Counted from the stretch's first letter, positions 44,649 to 53,581 are shown. The stretch: DNA of 64,000 nt from Blastocatellia bacterium (GCA_025055075.1 JANWYV010000006.1:95970-159969); one strand, 5' to 3'. Program-made: numbers and translations. The notes: a model not told the origin generated them from the sequence alone.

Positions 44649-45851
44649 TTAAAGTCGCGCGACCAAATCGGCGAGTTGTCGCTCGACGAGTTGAAGAGCT
44701 GAGAAGACGGCGCCATAGAGTTGCGCCTGATCTCTCAACGCCGAGGCGACGACAACCGGTTTGGCCGGAACCGTTCGTTCGAGAGCCGCTCGAATGGGTT
44801 CGAGGAGCATCTCCCCGGCTAAGCTCACCCCCCCACCGAGCACAATCATCTCTGGATCGAGCACCGTGGCTAGATTGGCGACGGCTGTGCCGAGGTACTC
44901 GATGGCTTCTTCTACCACGCGCTGAGCGGCCGCATCGCCCTGACGGGCAGCCTCGAAGATCGCCCGAGCGTCCGACAGACGTGGGCGCTTCATCTCCCGA
45001 CGGGCACGAGCGGTCAGAGCGGGCCCAGACGCGCGTAGTTCCAAGAATCCCAATTCGCGGAATTCCTGCCACAATGCCTTCGGGTCTAAGAGCATGTAGC
45101 CGACTTCTCCGGCTGCATGCGTGGCGCCGCGATAGAGCATCCCATTGATGAGCAAGCCCGCCCCGATCCCCGCGCCGATGGCGATGAAGACGACGTTCTG
45201 GCGTCCTTGCGCGACTCCGCGCCAGTGTTCGCCCAGGACGGCCATGTTCACGTCATTGTCCACATGAACGGGAAGGCGCAGCGCTTCCTCTAGGAGTTTG
45301 CGCAAGGGGACGTCGCGCCAACCCGGGAGATTCGGGGCATGGCGGACGACACCGCTCTCGACATCGGTGATGCCGGGAGCGCCGATGGCCATTCCCTTCA
45401 CCTGGCGCCATCGCAAACCCATCGTCTGGACGAGCTGGCGGCTGAGTCGGACGATTTGCTCTACGACAGTGCGCGCATGAGGAGGTGCCTTTCGCGTCGG
45501 CTCTTCCAATTGCGCAAGGAAATCGCCGTTGAGATCCGCTAAAGCGACGCGCACGCGCGTCCCTCCCAGGTCCGCGCCGAGCACGTATCCGAAGCGCGCG
45601 TTGAAGCGCAAGAGCACCGGCGGTCGTCCACCGCGAGATTCGCCTGTGCCTTCTTCGATGAGCAATCCAGCGCGCACGAGCTTCGCCACCAACGTGGAGA
45701 CAGCCGGGGGACTCAAGCCCGAACGACGCACCAGCTCCGCCCGCGAGGTCCTCCCAGAGGCCCGCACGAGCTCCAACAACGCCAGCATGTTCAACCGCTT
45801 GAGGAGCCCGTGATTGGCCGGAGTCGCCGAATTGTATCCATGCTCGCCCAT
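44649..45851 (-). CDS. ROK-family protein with N-terminal winged helix (transcriptional regulator)
   Basis: 400 residues from ATG 45851; the frame opens at 45890 but a strong promoter lies inside that extension, so the inner start is chosen. The winged helix-turn-helix is at about 20-75 (SRAELVRRSGLSPPAVSTLVAKLVRAGLL). The sugar-kinase-like ROK domain has VLGADLGGTRVRVALADLNG, GMAIGAPGITD, HVDNDVNMAVLGEHWRG, FIAIGAGIGAGLLINGMLYRGATHAAGEVGYM and VIVLGGGVS; the ROK zinc-finger cysteines are not obvious, as in many regulator forms. It probably controls its own operon in response to a sugar. Confidence 0.9.
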   Translation of the reverse strand: MGEHGYNSATPANHGLLKRLNMLALLELVRASGRTSRAELVRRSGLSPPAVSTLVAKLVRAGLLIEEGTGESRGGRPPVLLRFNARFGYVLGADLGGTRVRVALADLNGDFLAQLEEPTRKAPPHARTVVEQIVRLSRQLVQTMGLRWRQVKGMAIGAPGITDVESGVVRHAPNLPGWRDVPLRKLLEEALRLPVHVDNDVNMAVLGEHWRGVAQGRQNVVFIAIGAGIGAGLLINGMLYRGATHAAGEVGYMLLDPKALWQEFRELGFLELRASGPALTARARREMKRPRLSDARAIFEAARQGDAAAQRVVEEAIEYLGTAVANLATVLDPEMIVLGGGVSLAGEMLLEPIRAALERTVPAKPVVVASALRDQAQLYGAVFSALQLVERQLADLVARL

Positions 45852-45867
45852 GACTTTGTTCGAGAAG

Positions 45868-45895
45868 ATAATAAACTGTTTCGTCTCCATGTCAA
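45868..45895 (-). promoter_or_regulatory. Sigma70-type promoter of the ROK operon
   Basis: On the minus strand TTGACA (45895-45890) and TATTAT (45873-45868) are 16 bases apart. Initiation near 45861 leaves about 10 bases before ATG 45851, so translation may be near-leaderless. Confidence 0.7.
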
Positions 45896-45972
45896 GCCCC
45901 GGCGAGCGATTTCGCTCGTCGTTCGGATGCCTCCTTTACAATGGGGCGTCGCTCGATTTACCATGCCCAGGT

Positions 45973-47373
45973 ATGCCGAAGGTAGGGTGGATCAGCCTCG
46001 GGTGTCCGAAGAACCTCGTGGACAGCGAGGTCATGATGGGATGGCTCGTGCGCGAGGGATTCGCGCTCACGACGAACGTGGAGGAGGCGGAGATCCTCGT
46101 CGTGAACACGTGCGCCTTCATCGACCCGGCCCGGCGGGAATCCATCGAGACGATCTTGGAGATGGCGCAGTGGAAGGAACGCGGGCGCTGTCGCAAGCTG
46201 ATCGTCACGGGATGTTTGGTCGAGCGCTATGGCGATCAATTGCGGCGCGCATTGCCCGAGGTGGATGCTATCTTGGGAACGCGAGAGCTGGAGCGCGTCG
46301 TCGAGATCTGCCGCGAGGGAGAGGAGAAGCGTCGAAAGCGTTCTTTGCCAGTTCTCTCAGCGGAGATCGCATCTCGATACGTGGAGGGTCCGACGCATCC
46401 GCGGTTGCTGACGACGCCGCGCCCCACAGCCTATCTCAAGATCGCCGAAGGCTGTGATCACACCTGTTCCTTCTGCATCATTCCCAAACTGCGCGGCCTC
46501 TTTCGGAGTCGTCCCCTGGAGTCTCTCCTCAAGGAGGCCGAGGAGTTGGCGGCGCGTGGCGTTCGAGAATTGGTGTTGGTTGCGCAGGACACGACGCACT
46601 ATGGCGTGGACATCGGGATGCGAGAGGGGTTAGCGACGCTTCTACGCGCGCTGGCCCGGATCGAGGGGATTCGATGGATCCGATTCCTCTATAGCTATCC
46701 CAATCACGTGAGCGATGCCTTGATCGAGACCGTCGCTACCGAGGAGAAGGTTTGCCCGTACTTCGACATCCCCCTGCAGCATGTGAGCGCTCGTCTGCTC
46801 CGTGCCATGCGTCGAGGAGGCACGCGCCGTTCGCTCGAGCGCTTGATCGAACGCATTCGACGTCGCCTTCCAGAGGCGACGCTGCGCACGACCTTCATCG
46901 TGGGATTTCCGGGGGAGACGGAGCAGGATTTTCGCGAGCTGCTCGACTTCTGTCGGTCAGTGGAATTCGATTATGCGGGGGCATTCCTTTATTCGGACGA
47001 AGAGGGGACGGAGGCCTACGGGCTGACGGGGAAGGTACCATCGTCCGTGGCGCGCGCGCGTCAGCGGCGGCTCCTTCGCGAGTTGGAGCGGATCGCGCAG
47101 CGGCGGCATCGGCGATGGATTGGGCGAACCGTCGAGGTTTTGGTCGAAGGATATGTGGCGGCGAGCGCATCTTCTTCGGACGATCGGACTGCGACGCCGC
47201 TCGTGTTGCGAGGACGCATGGCCGCGCAAGCGCCGGAGATAGATGGGGGTGTGATCCTCGATGTGGGAGAGGCGAAACAGCCACCTCGGCCAGGAGAGTT
47301 CGTCCAAGTCGAAATCCTCGATGTCTTCGGATCCGATCTGATCGGACGAGTGCGTCATGAGAACGCGTGCTGA
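45973..47373 (+). CDS. rimO: Ribosomal protein S12 methylthiotransferase RimO
   Basis: 466 residues from ATG 45973. The N-terminal UPF0004 domain has ISLGCPKNLVDSEVMMG, VVNTCAFI and VTGCLVERYG with its three cluster Cys. The radical SAM core has AEGCDHTCSFCIIPKLRG (CxxxCxxC), ARGVRELVLVAQDTTHYG, LYSYPNHVSD, PYFDIPLQHVSARLLRAMRRGG and FIVGFPGETEQDF. The TRAM domain is C-terminal (about 385-460). It adds a methylthio group to Asp of S12. The 'ISLGCPKNLVDSE' and 'DIPLQH' points separate it from MiaB. The C-terminus overlaps pgpA by 17 bases. A TACAAT box at 45937-45942 may be its -10, but no good -35 is seen. Confidence 0.95.
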   Translation: MPKVGWISLGCPKNLVDSEVMMGWLVREGFALTTNVEEAEILVVNTCAFIDPARRESIETILEMAQWKERGRCRKLIVTGCLVERYGDQLRRALPEVDAILGTRELERVVEICREGEEKRRKRSLPVLSAEIASRYVEGPTHPRLLTTPRPTAYLKIAEGCDHTCSFCIIPKLRGLFRSRPLESLLKEAEELAARGVRELVLVAQDTTHYGVDIGMREGLATLLRALARIEGIRWIRFLYSYPNHVSDALIETVATEEKVCPYFDIPLQHVSARLLRAMRRGGTRRSLERLIERIRRRLPEATLRTTFIVGFPGETEQDFRELLDFCRSVEFDYAGAFLYSDEEGTEAYGLTGKVPSSVARARQRRLLRELERIAQRRHRRWIGRTVEVLVEGYVAASASSSDDRTATPLVLRGRMAAQAPEIDGGVILDVGEAKQPPRPGEFVQVEILDVFGSDLIGRVRHENAC

Positions 47374-47905
47374 GTCGGAGATCGTGGAGCGAGCACCGAT
47401 TCGGCTCTCTCTTGGGGATCATCTTGCTTGGTGGGTCGCCACGGGAGGGGGAAGTGGTCTGGCACCGATCGCCCCGGGGACGGTAGGCGCGTTTCTGGGC
47501 GTCCTGTTCTTCGTGGGCACTCTCTTCGTAGAGCGCGCTTTTGAGGCGAAGGGAGTAGGGTGGATCGTCGTCAGCATCTTCCTGGGCGTCGGTGTGTGGG
47601 CGTCGTCTCGCGCGGGTCGGCGTTTCGAACGGACCGATCCGCCGCAAATCGTCATTGATGAGATCGTCGGACAATATCTGGCACTGGCAATTGTTTTCGG
47701 AAGCGGAGCGGCATGGCCGAGATGGAGTGCGATCGGCGTGAGCTTCGTCTGCTTTCGCCTATTCGACATTTGGAAACCGTATCCCATTCGGCGAGTCGAG
47801 CGCTGGCCGTCTGGCATTGGGATCATGGCCGACGATGTGTTGGCGGGGGGATACGCGGGGCTCGCGACCCACGCCATCTTGCTCCTCGCGCGACAACTCT
47901 CATGA
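47357..47905 (+). CDS. pgpA: Phosphatidylglycerophosphatase A
   Basis: 182 residues. The family signatures are visible: GLAPIAPGTVGAFLGV at the first helix, PQIVIDEIVGQYLAL with the acidic metal-binding motif, VCFRLFDIWKPYPIRRVER and GIMADDVLAGGYAGL. It removes the phosphate from phosphatidylglycerophosphate to form phosphatidylglycerol in the inner membrane. It overlaps rimO and precedes cinA by 10 bases. Confidence 0.95.
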   Translation: MRTRAESEIVERAPIRLSLGDHLAWWVATGGGSGLAPIAPGTVGAFLGVLFFVGTLFVERAFEAKGVGWIVVSIFLGVGVWASSRAGRRFERTDPPQIVIDEIVGQYLALAIVFGSGAAWPRWSAIGVSFVCFRLFDIWKPYPIRRVERWPSGIGIMADDVLAGGYAGLATHAILLLARQLS

Positions 47906-47915
47906 GGGGAGGCCG

Positions 47916-49166
47916 ATGCGATCGGAGCGATCGCGCCAAGCGGAGATCATCGCCGTCGGGTCGGAACTGCTGACGCCGTTTCACGTGGACACGAATTCGC
48001 TGTGGCTCACCGAGCGGTTGAACGCGCTCGGGATCGAGGTGGTCGTGAAGACGATCGTCGGCGATGATGAAGCGCTTTTGGAACGCCTCGTGCGCGAAGC
48101 GCTCGCTCGCTCAGAGATCCTCATCTTGACTGGGGGGTTGGGGCCGACCGAGGACGACGTGACGCGAAAAGCGCTCGCGCGCGCGCTCGGGCGAGGGCTC
48201 GTGCTTGACGAGCAAGTCCTCGAGCGCATTCGGATGCGATTCGCCAGTCGCGGGCTCGTGATGCCGGCGATCAACGAGCGGCAGGCCTTGGTCTTGGAAG
48301 GGGCGATCGTGCTGGAGAATCGGTATGGTACGGCTCCGGGGATGTTCCTGGAACATCAGGGGCATGTGCTCGTCGCTTTGCCTGGGCCGCCTTCGGAGAT
48401 GCGAGTCATGTTCGAGAGTGAGGTCGTGCCGCTGCTGGAACCTTTGGCCGGTGGGCTCAAGCTCAGATATCGCACGCTGCGGATCGCTGGCATGAGCGAA
48501 TCCGCTGTGGATCAAGCGATCGCGCCGATCTACACGCAGTACACGAATCCACGAACGACGATCTTGGCGACTACGAGTGGGATCGAGATTCATCTCACGG
48601 CCGTCGGGCCGACCGAGGAGGAAATCGAAACGCGCCTCAATGAACTCTCCGATCGCATCGAGCAAGCGTTGGGCGCGCGCGTCTTCACGACCCGTGGCGA
48701 ATCGCTCGAGGAGGTGATCGGGCGCCTCTGTGTGATCAAGCGCTATACGATCGCCGTCGCCGAGAGCGTGACCGGGGGCCTCGTTGCCAAGCGACTCACC
48801 GATGTCCCCGGCAGCTCACGTTATTTTCGCGGCGGGATCACCGCATATTCGGATGAAGCGAAGACCACGCTTTTGGGTGTTCCGGCCGATCTGCTCGCGG
48901 CCCATGGGGCTGTCAGCGCAGTGGTCGCCGAGGCGATGGCTCAACAGGTGAAGGCGCAGTTTGCGACGACGATTGGCCTGGCCGTCACTGGGCTCGCCGG
49001 ACCCGAGGGAGGAACATCAGAGAAGCCCGTGGGGCTCGTCTTCATCGCGCTGGCCGACGATGTGCACGTGGAGAGCCATCGCCATTGGTTCTCAGGTGAT
49101 CGCGCTCGCATCCGAGAACTAGCGGCCCAGGCCGCTCTCGCCCTTTTGTACGAACGTTTGCTGTAG
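47916..49166 (+). CDS. cinA: CinA-family nicotinamide-nucleotide amidohydrolase/competence-damage protein
   Basis: 416 residues from ATG 47916 (GAGGGGAGG upstream). The N-terminal COG1058 domain has IIAVGSELLTPFHVDTNSLWLTERL, LILTGGLGPTEDDVTRKALA, NRYGTAPGMFLE and VALPGPPSEM. The C-terminal CinA domain (about 260-416) has AVAESVTGGLVAKRLTDVPGSSRYFRGGITAYSDEAK and LAVTGLAGPEGGTSEKPVGLVFIAL; this part deamidates nicotinamide mononucleotide. Full-length CinA joins both. Confidence 0.95.
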   Translation: MRSERSRQAEIIAVGSELLTPFHVDTNSLWLTERLNALGIEVVVKTIVGDDEALLERLVREALARSEILILTGGLGPTEDDVTRKALARALGRGLVLDEQVLERIRMRFASRGLVMPAINERQALVLEGAIVLENRYGTAPGMFLEHQGHVLVALPGPPSEMRVMFESEVVPLLEPLAGGLKLRYRTLRIAGMSESAVDQAIAPIYTQYTNPRTTILATTSGIEIHLTAVGPTEEEIETRLNELSDRIEQALGARVFTTRGESLEEVIGRLCVIKRYTIAVAESVTGGLVAKRLTDVPGSSRYFRGGITAYSDEAKTTLLGVPADLLAAHGAVSAVVAEAMAQQVKAQFATTIGLAVTGLAGPEGGTSEKPVGLVFIALADDVHVESHRHWFSGDRARIRELAAQAALALLYERLL

Positions 49167-49675
49167 CTTGGCGAAGTCCCCTCGGCGATGATGGGGGTCG
49201 TCGGCAGACGGAAAGGCGCGCGACCGATTCGTGAGCTGAACCTCGATGCAGAAGGCGGGCCGATGAGGCGGAGCAAGACCGTGTCGGTCATCCTCCCGAC
49301 CTACGACGAGCGAGGATCCGTTCGAGCTTCGATCGGCGAGTTCCTTGCTGCCGGATTGATCGCGGCCGTTGGTCTGCTTTCGATGAGCCCACAACCGGCC
49401 GCGGTGTTCGGGAACTTCACATTTTGCTCCTCCCGAGCCTTGATTTTTGAGCGACGGATCTTCGAATCGAGGGTTGGAGGCGATTCATCGGGACAGCGTC
49501 GCTGTGCGGCGCAGCGGGGCCGATTGTGCAGCAGTTCTTCCTTGTGGAAGTCGGGATCTTGATGTCCATTTTCACGGAGCCGCGCAAGAAGGCTCTCTGA
49601 GTAAGCCTTCTCTTTGTCGGAAGCGATTGTCCTTTCCAGCTCGTCAGGAAACGCGCTCAAGACAGAGGATATCGG
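49167..49675. other. Low-coding region between cinA and grpE
   Basis: About 500 bases without an intact gene. Codon use and amino acid content degrade after about 49370; the only recognisable piece is the glycosyltransferase start at 49263. A minus-strand frame (49301-49660) is open, but the peptide has no recognisable domain. The region looks like the site of an old deletion. Confidence 0.55.
49263..49365 (+). pseudogene. Remnant of a GT2-family glycosyltransferase (N-terminus only)
   Basis: From ATG 49263 the frame reads TVSVILPTYDERGSV and continues ASIGEFLAAGLI, a typical start of a family-2 glycosyltransferase or dolichol-phosphate mannosyltransferase, where 'VSVxIPTxNE' is the first nucleotide-sugar strand. 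The frame then loses the pattern after about 34 residues (no DxD motif follows) and carries on as unrelated sequence. It appears to be what is left after deletion of most of the gene. Confidence 0.5.
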
Positions 49676-50392
49676 CTATCGGTCATGGGAGGAGCGCTCT
49701 GGTTCGCGCGGAGGTGATGAGGTGTTTGAAGTCGGACGCACGGCGACTTTGACGCGCGCCGGACGCAGCAGGCGATCGCCGATGAGGTATCCGCGCTGAT
49801 ATTCGTCCAGGATCGTGTTCTCCTCGAACTCGTCCGTCGGTTCGATGGCGAAGGCCTCATGGCGCGTGGGGTCAAAGCGCTGTCCGATCGTCTCAATAGG
49901 GCGCACATTGAACCGAGCGAGCAACTCCAGGAGTCGGCGATGGATCATACGGAGCCCGTACAATAGTCCATCCATGTCGCGTACCAGTTCGGCTCCCTCC
50001 AAGGCGCGCTCGAAGTCGTCCACGATAGGGAGGAATTCGGTCAAGACTTCAGCCCGCGCATCTTCTCGCATGCGTTCCCGCTCGCGCTCGATGCGCTTGC
50101 GATAGTTATCGAATTCGGCGGCCAAACGCACGAGCCGATCATAAAGGGCTTGTTTTTCCTGCTGCCACTGGGCGAGCGCGGATCCCTCTTCCGCAGACGC
50201 TGAGGTCAGTTGGGGTGATGGCTCGAGCAGCTCCTGACCAAGCTCATGAATCGTCGCCCCGAGTTCTTCCGTTTCCGGCTCCGTTGGAGCGTGCGTCGTC
50301 GAAGAGTCTTCGGATGGGCGCACCGTATATCCAGTCTCTCCGTGATCTTCGGCGAAACGGATTGGGATCCGTCGCACATTTGGTTTCTCCAT
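49676..50392 (-). CDS. grpE: Nucleotide exchange factor GrpE
   Basis: 238 residues from ATG 50392 (GGAGGGGGAT upstream). A long acidic N-terminal tail (about 1-70) is followed by the coiled-coil stalk (ALYDRLVRLAAEFDNYRKRIERERE) and the beta-domain (FLPIVDDFERALEGA, FDPTRHEAFAIEP, GYLIGDRLLRPARVKVA). It releases ADP from DnaK. dnaK and dnaJ are not in this window next to it, so it is separated from the usual cluster. Confidence 0.95.
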   Translation of the reverse strand: MEKPNVRRIPIRFAEDHGETGYTVRPSEDSSTTHAPTEPETEELGATIHELGQELLEPSPQLTSASAEEGSALAQWQQEKQALYDRLVRLAAEFDNYRKRIERERERMREDARAEVLTEFLPIVDDFERALEGAELVRDMDGLLYGLRMIHRRLLELLARFNVRPIETIGQRFDPTRHEAFAIEPTDEFEENTILDEYQRGYLIGDRLLRPARVKVAVRPTSNTSSPPREPERSSHDR

Positions 50393-50413
50393 ATCCCCCT
50401 CCGATGCCTTCCG

Positions 50414-50443
50414 AGGATATCACCGTGCGAACGAGCGTGTCAA
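50414..50443 (-). promoter_or_regulatory. Sigma70-type promoter of grpE
   Basis: On the minus strand TTGACA (50443-50438) and TATCCT (50419-50414) with an 18-base spacer. Initiation near 50407 gives a leader of about 15 bases. No CIRCE inverted repeat is seen. Confidence 0.7.
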
Positions 50444-50581
50444 CGGCGAGAATCGTTGAGGTCGGCGAGCGAGCGAAGATCTCCCTCGGCGAGGAGAGAG
50501 GATCTCACTCGGCGAGTGTGCGCGCGGTGCTGAACGGGGGCCTGACGCGCCTTCGGAAGCGCGAGGCCCATCACTCGATCT

Positions 50582-50929
50582 TCACCATCGAGGAGAGCGC
50601 CCCGATCCCCGCGGGGGACGACGCCCACCGCGAGAAGGACCACCTCCACGATCGTACCCGAACTGATTAGAGGGACGTTCTGGCCTGGGCCGAGCTTCGT
50701 TCACAATGAGTGTGCGACCTTCGTATTCTCGCTGGTTCAACTGGCTGATAGCGGCTTCGGCCGCCTCAGCGGAAGCGAGTTCGACGAATCCAAATCCCCG
50801 AGAGCGTCCGGTGATCCGGTCGGTGATGACGTGGCTGGAGAGCACGGGACCAAAGGGCCTGAAGAGGTCTTCCAAGTCCTCGCTGGTCACGCTGTAGGGC
50901 AAATTCCCGACATAGAGTTTCACGGACAT
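50582..50929 (-). CDS. Single-RRM RNA-binding protein with Arg/Gly-rich tail
   Basis: 115 residues. One RNA recognition motif (about 3-80) with RNP2 LYVGNL and RNP1 RGFGFVEL, both with the aromatic residues that stack on RNA bases. A basic Gly/Arg/Pro tail (about 85-115) adds non-specific RNA binding. Bacterial one-RRM proteins of this kind, best known in cyanobacteria, are often cold-induced RNA chaperones. A strong promoter 240 bases upstream gives a long 5' leader. Confidence 0.92.
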   Translation of the reverse strand: MSVKLYVGNLPYSVTSEDLEDLFRPFGPVLSSHVITDRITGRSRGFGFVELASAEAAEAAISQLNQREYEGRTLIVNEARPRPERPSNQFGYDRGGGPSRGGRRPPRGSGRSPRW

Positions 50930-51169
50930 ACCATCTCCTCAGCATCGTTACTTGGAAGCCACCGAAGCAGGGCGGAAGAGGCATAGCGGCTTCGCGCTCT
51001 GCGCGCGGGGCTTCGAGCATCAGAACGGGGACCTCGGCAGATCTCGCGACCAGTCGAAGCGCCCGATCTCTTGCCGTGAGGGTATCGAGGGCATCACGTT
51101 GCTGACCCCCGCGAGCCCCTCATCGGCCAACTCCATATCCCAAACATCGCATTGATGAGCGAGCAATAG

Positions 51170-51198
51170 AGCATACCTGCGATGTCACTTCGAGTCAA
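51170..51198 (-). promoter_or_regulatory. Sigma70-type promoter of the RRM protein gene, inside the end of mtgA
   Basis: On the minus strand TTGACT (51198-51193) and TATGCT (51175-51170) with a 17-base spacer. It overlaps the mtgA stop codon (51195-51197). Initiation near 51163 would produce an approximately 230-base leader without an evident gene, a size compatible with a structured regulatory RNA. Confidence 0.65.
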
Positions 51199-51950
51199 GG
51201 TGAAAGGAGCAGAGGGACGGCGGTCCCTGCGGCGCGGAATTGTGGGGGGATGCTGACCTCTCGCATGCGGCGTTGGATGATCCGACGTCGGCGTTCAACG
51301 CGGGCGGGATGCTTGGCCGGATTGTAGGTCTCGCGGGGATTGGGGATGATCGCCGCCAAGAAAGCCGCCTGCTCCGGCGTGAGATGGGCGGCCGAAATGC
51401 CGAAATAATGTCGTGCGGCGGCCTCGGCGCCATAGATCCCATCCCCCCACTCGATCACGTTCAGATAGAGTTCCAGGATCCGCCGCTTTCCCAAGATCGC
51501 CTCCAATTCCACGGTGATCACGGCCTCGTGCACCTTGCGCAAGGGATTTCGCGACGTCGAGAGGAAGAGGTTCTTCGCCAATTGTTGGGTGATCGTCGAA
51601 GCCCCGCGCACGATCTCTCCCTCCTCGAGATTCTCCTTGAGCGCCTCCCGAATCTGGCCCCAATCGAAGCCGTGATGGACAAAGAATCGCGGATCTTCAC
51701 CCGCGAGCACGGCGCGCACAAGATGCGGCGAGAGGCGCTCGTAGGGGATCCACACGTGCACGCGCTTGGGCACCTGACCGCGCGCTCGCGCTTCCTCCGC
51801 CCGTTGTCGCATGAGGGCCGTCATCCGCGGAGCGATCGTTCGGAAGCGAATGACTTGAATGAGAATCGTGCTGTGATAGACGAGAACTCCCACGAGGAGC
51901 CCTGCGAGTATCCAGCGGATCAACTTCCGCTTTCGATGCGCTCGTCGCAT
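51195..51950 (-). CDS. mtgA: Monofunctional biosynthetic peptidoglycan transglycosylase (GT51)
   Basis: 251 residues from ATG 51950 (AGGAGG upstream; a GTG at 51992 is a longer possible start without a site). One N-terminal membrane helix (LIRWILAGLLVGVLVYHSTIL) precedes the GT51 domain with its motifs: AGEDPRFFVHHGFDW (catalytic Glu), GASTITQQLAKNLFLS, KRRILELYLNVIEWGDGIYGAEAAARHYF and LTPEQAAFLAAIIPNP. It polymerises lipid II into glycan strands. No transpeptidase domain follows. Confidence 0.94.
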   Translation of the reverse strand: MRRAHRKRKLIRWILAGLLVGVLVYHSTILIQVIRFRTIAPRMTALMRQRAEEARARGQVPKRVHVWIPYERLSPHLVRAVLAGEDPRFFVHHGFDWGQIREALKENLEEGEIVRGASTITQQLAKNLFLSTSRNPLRKVHEAVITVELEAILGKRRILELYLNVIEWGDGIYGAEAAARHYFGISAAHLTPEQAAFLAAIIPNPRETYNPAKHPARVERRRRIIQRRMREVSIPPQFRAAGTAVPLLLSP

Positions 51951-52035
51951 CAGAACAAGCGCGCCTCCTGTGCCGAGAAGACGTTGTAGCACGAACGAAT
52001 GGAGAAAGGCAAAGAGAGGCGCTGGTCTTCCATTC

Positions 52036-52065
52036 TTGACAAGCCTTGGAGTGAGGGCCTACTAT
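52036..52065 (+). promoter_or_regulatory. Sigma70-type promoter of glgA
   Basis: TTGACA (52036-52041) and TACTAT (52060-52065) with an 18-base spacer. Initiation near 52072 gives a leader of about 25 bases. Confidence 0.75.
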
Positions 52066-52096
52066 AGCCTACTTTGTGAGACACGAGGGGGCGACC

Positions 52097-53581
52097 ATGC
52101 GGGAACGTCTACAGGTCATCTTCGCCGCTTCCGAAGCCACTCCATATGCGAAGACCGGGGGATTAGCCGATGTCGCCGGAGCGCTTCCCCGCGCGCTCGC
52201 GAAGTTGGGCGTGGAGGTGAAGGTTATCCTCCCGCGCTATCGCGGAGAGCGAGCGGGCGCCGTGGGACGTTGCGTGGACGAGCGGGTGGATGTCCCTTTC
52301 GCCTTCGGAACGAAGACGGTCGCCATCTACGCCGATGAGCATAGGGGCGTCTCTTTTTATTTCGTGGATGCCCCGGAGTACTTCGATCGCCCAGGGATTT
52401 ACGGCCCAAATCCGAACGAGGAGTATCCCGATAATGTCGAACGCTACGCCTTCTTCTCGCGCGCAGTGATCGAGTGGGCGCGGCGTCTGAATCCCCCTCC
52501 CGATCTCATTCATTGCAACGATTGGCAGACGGGGTTCATCCCGCTCTATCTTCGGACGACGTATCGTGAAGACCCGCATTTTCAGAGGACGAAGACGCTC
52601 TTCACGATTCACAACATCGGCTATCAGGGGCTCTTCTCGCCGATGCTTCTGGAACGGTTCGGGTTGAGTCCAGAGATCTATCGAACCGAAGGGGGGATCG
52701 AGTTCTACGGCCAGGCGAGCGCCATGAAGGCCGGGATTGTCTTCTCGACAGCGATTTCGACGGTGAGTCGGAAGTACGCCGAGGAGATCCAAACGCCGGA
52801 GTACGGCTACGGTTTGGACGGGTTGCTGCGAGCGCATGCCGCGCGGCTCGTCGGCATTCTCAATGGCGTGGACTACGAGGAGTGGAATCCGGCCACCGAT
52901 CCGTTCATCGCCGCGCGATACTCGATGGAGGACCTGCGTGGGAAACGCCTCTGCAAGGCCGATCTCCTGCGGACGATGGGGTTGCCGGAAGATCTCGAGC
53001 GCCCAGTGATCGGTTCGATCTCTCGATTGGTCGCGCAGAAGGGATTCGATCTGGTGCGCGAGGCAGCCAACGGCCTCCTGCGGGCTGGTGTCGTGTATGT
53101 CCTGCTCGGATCGGGAGCGCGCGAGTTGGAGGAGTTCTTTCGGGAATGGCAACGCGCTCATCCGGATCGCGTCGGCGTCTATGTGGGATTCCACAATGAA
53201 TTGGCGCATAAGATCGAAGCCGGTGCCGACATGTTCCTGATGCCCTCACGATATGAGCCGTGTGGCCTGAATCAGATTTACAGCTTGAAGTACGGCACGG
53301 TCCCCATCGTCCGCGCGACCGGCGGGCTCGACGATACGATCGAGCCCTTCGATCCAGCGACGCGATCGGGGAATGGATTCAAGTTCGTCGAGTATCGGGC
53401 CGATCATTTGCTCGCGGCCGTCGAGCGCGCATTGCAGGTTTATGCCGATCCATCGCTGTGGCGAGCCTGCATGGAGAACGGCATGCGCGCCGATTTCTCT
53501 TGGGATCGTTCGGCTGCACAATATCGAGAGCTGTACGAGCGGGTGATCCGCGGGGACGGGCCCTTCGGGGAGCCCGCATGA
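52097..53581 (+). CDS. glgA: Glycogen synthase (ADP-glucose type)
   Basis: 494 residues from ATG 52097 with GAGGGGGCGACC upstream. The GT5 pattern is clear: FAASEATPYAKTGGLADVAGALP (ADP-binding KTGGL), DLIHCNDWQTGFIPLYL, FTIHNIGYQGLF, a hinge at about 250, GSISRLVAQKGFDLV and LMPSRYEPCGLNQIYSLKYGTVPIVRATGGLDDT with the catalytic Glu pair region. It extends alpha-1,4-glucan chains. It is 37 bases upstream of trxA and may share its transcript. Starch or sucrose synthase function is unlikely in this context. Confidence 0.95.
   Translation: MRERLQVIFAASEATPYAKTGGLADVAGALPRALAKLGVEVKVILPRYRGERAGAVGRCVDERVDVPFAFGTKTVAIYADEHRGVSFYFVDAPEYFDRPGIYGPNPNEEYPDNVERYAFFSRAVIEWARRLNPPPDLIHCNDWQTGFIPLYLRTTYREDPHFQRTKTLFTIHNIGYQGLFSPMLLERFGLSPEIYRTEGGIEFYGQASAMKAGIVFSTAISTVSRKYAEEIQTPEYGYGLDGLLRAHAARLVGILNGVDYEEWNPATDPFIAARYSMEDLRGKRLCKADLLRTMGLPEDLERPVIGSISRLVAQKGFDLVREAANGLLRAGVVYVLLGSGARELEEFFREWQRAHPDRVGVYVGFHNELAHKIEAGADMFLMPSRYEPCGLNQIYSLKYGTVPIVRATGGLDDTIEPFDPATRSGNGFKFVEYRADHLLAAVERALQVYADPSLWRACMENGMRADFSWDRSAAQYRELYERVIRGDGPFGEPA

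Noticed and set aside
45814..45972. Upstream extension of the rimO frame
   Set aside because: It overlaps the ROK gene and promoter on the other strand and does not match the RimO N-terminus, which starts at MPKVGWISLGC.
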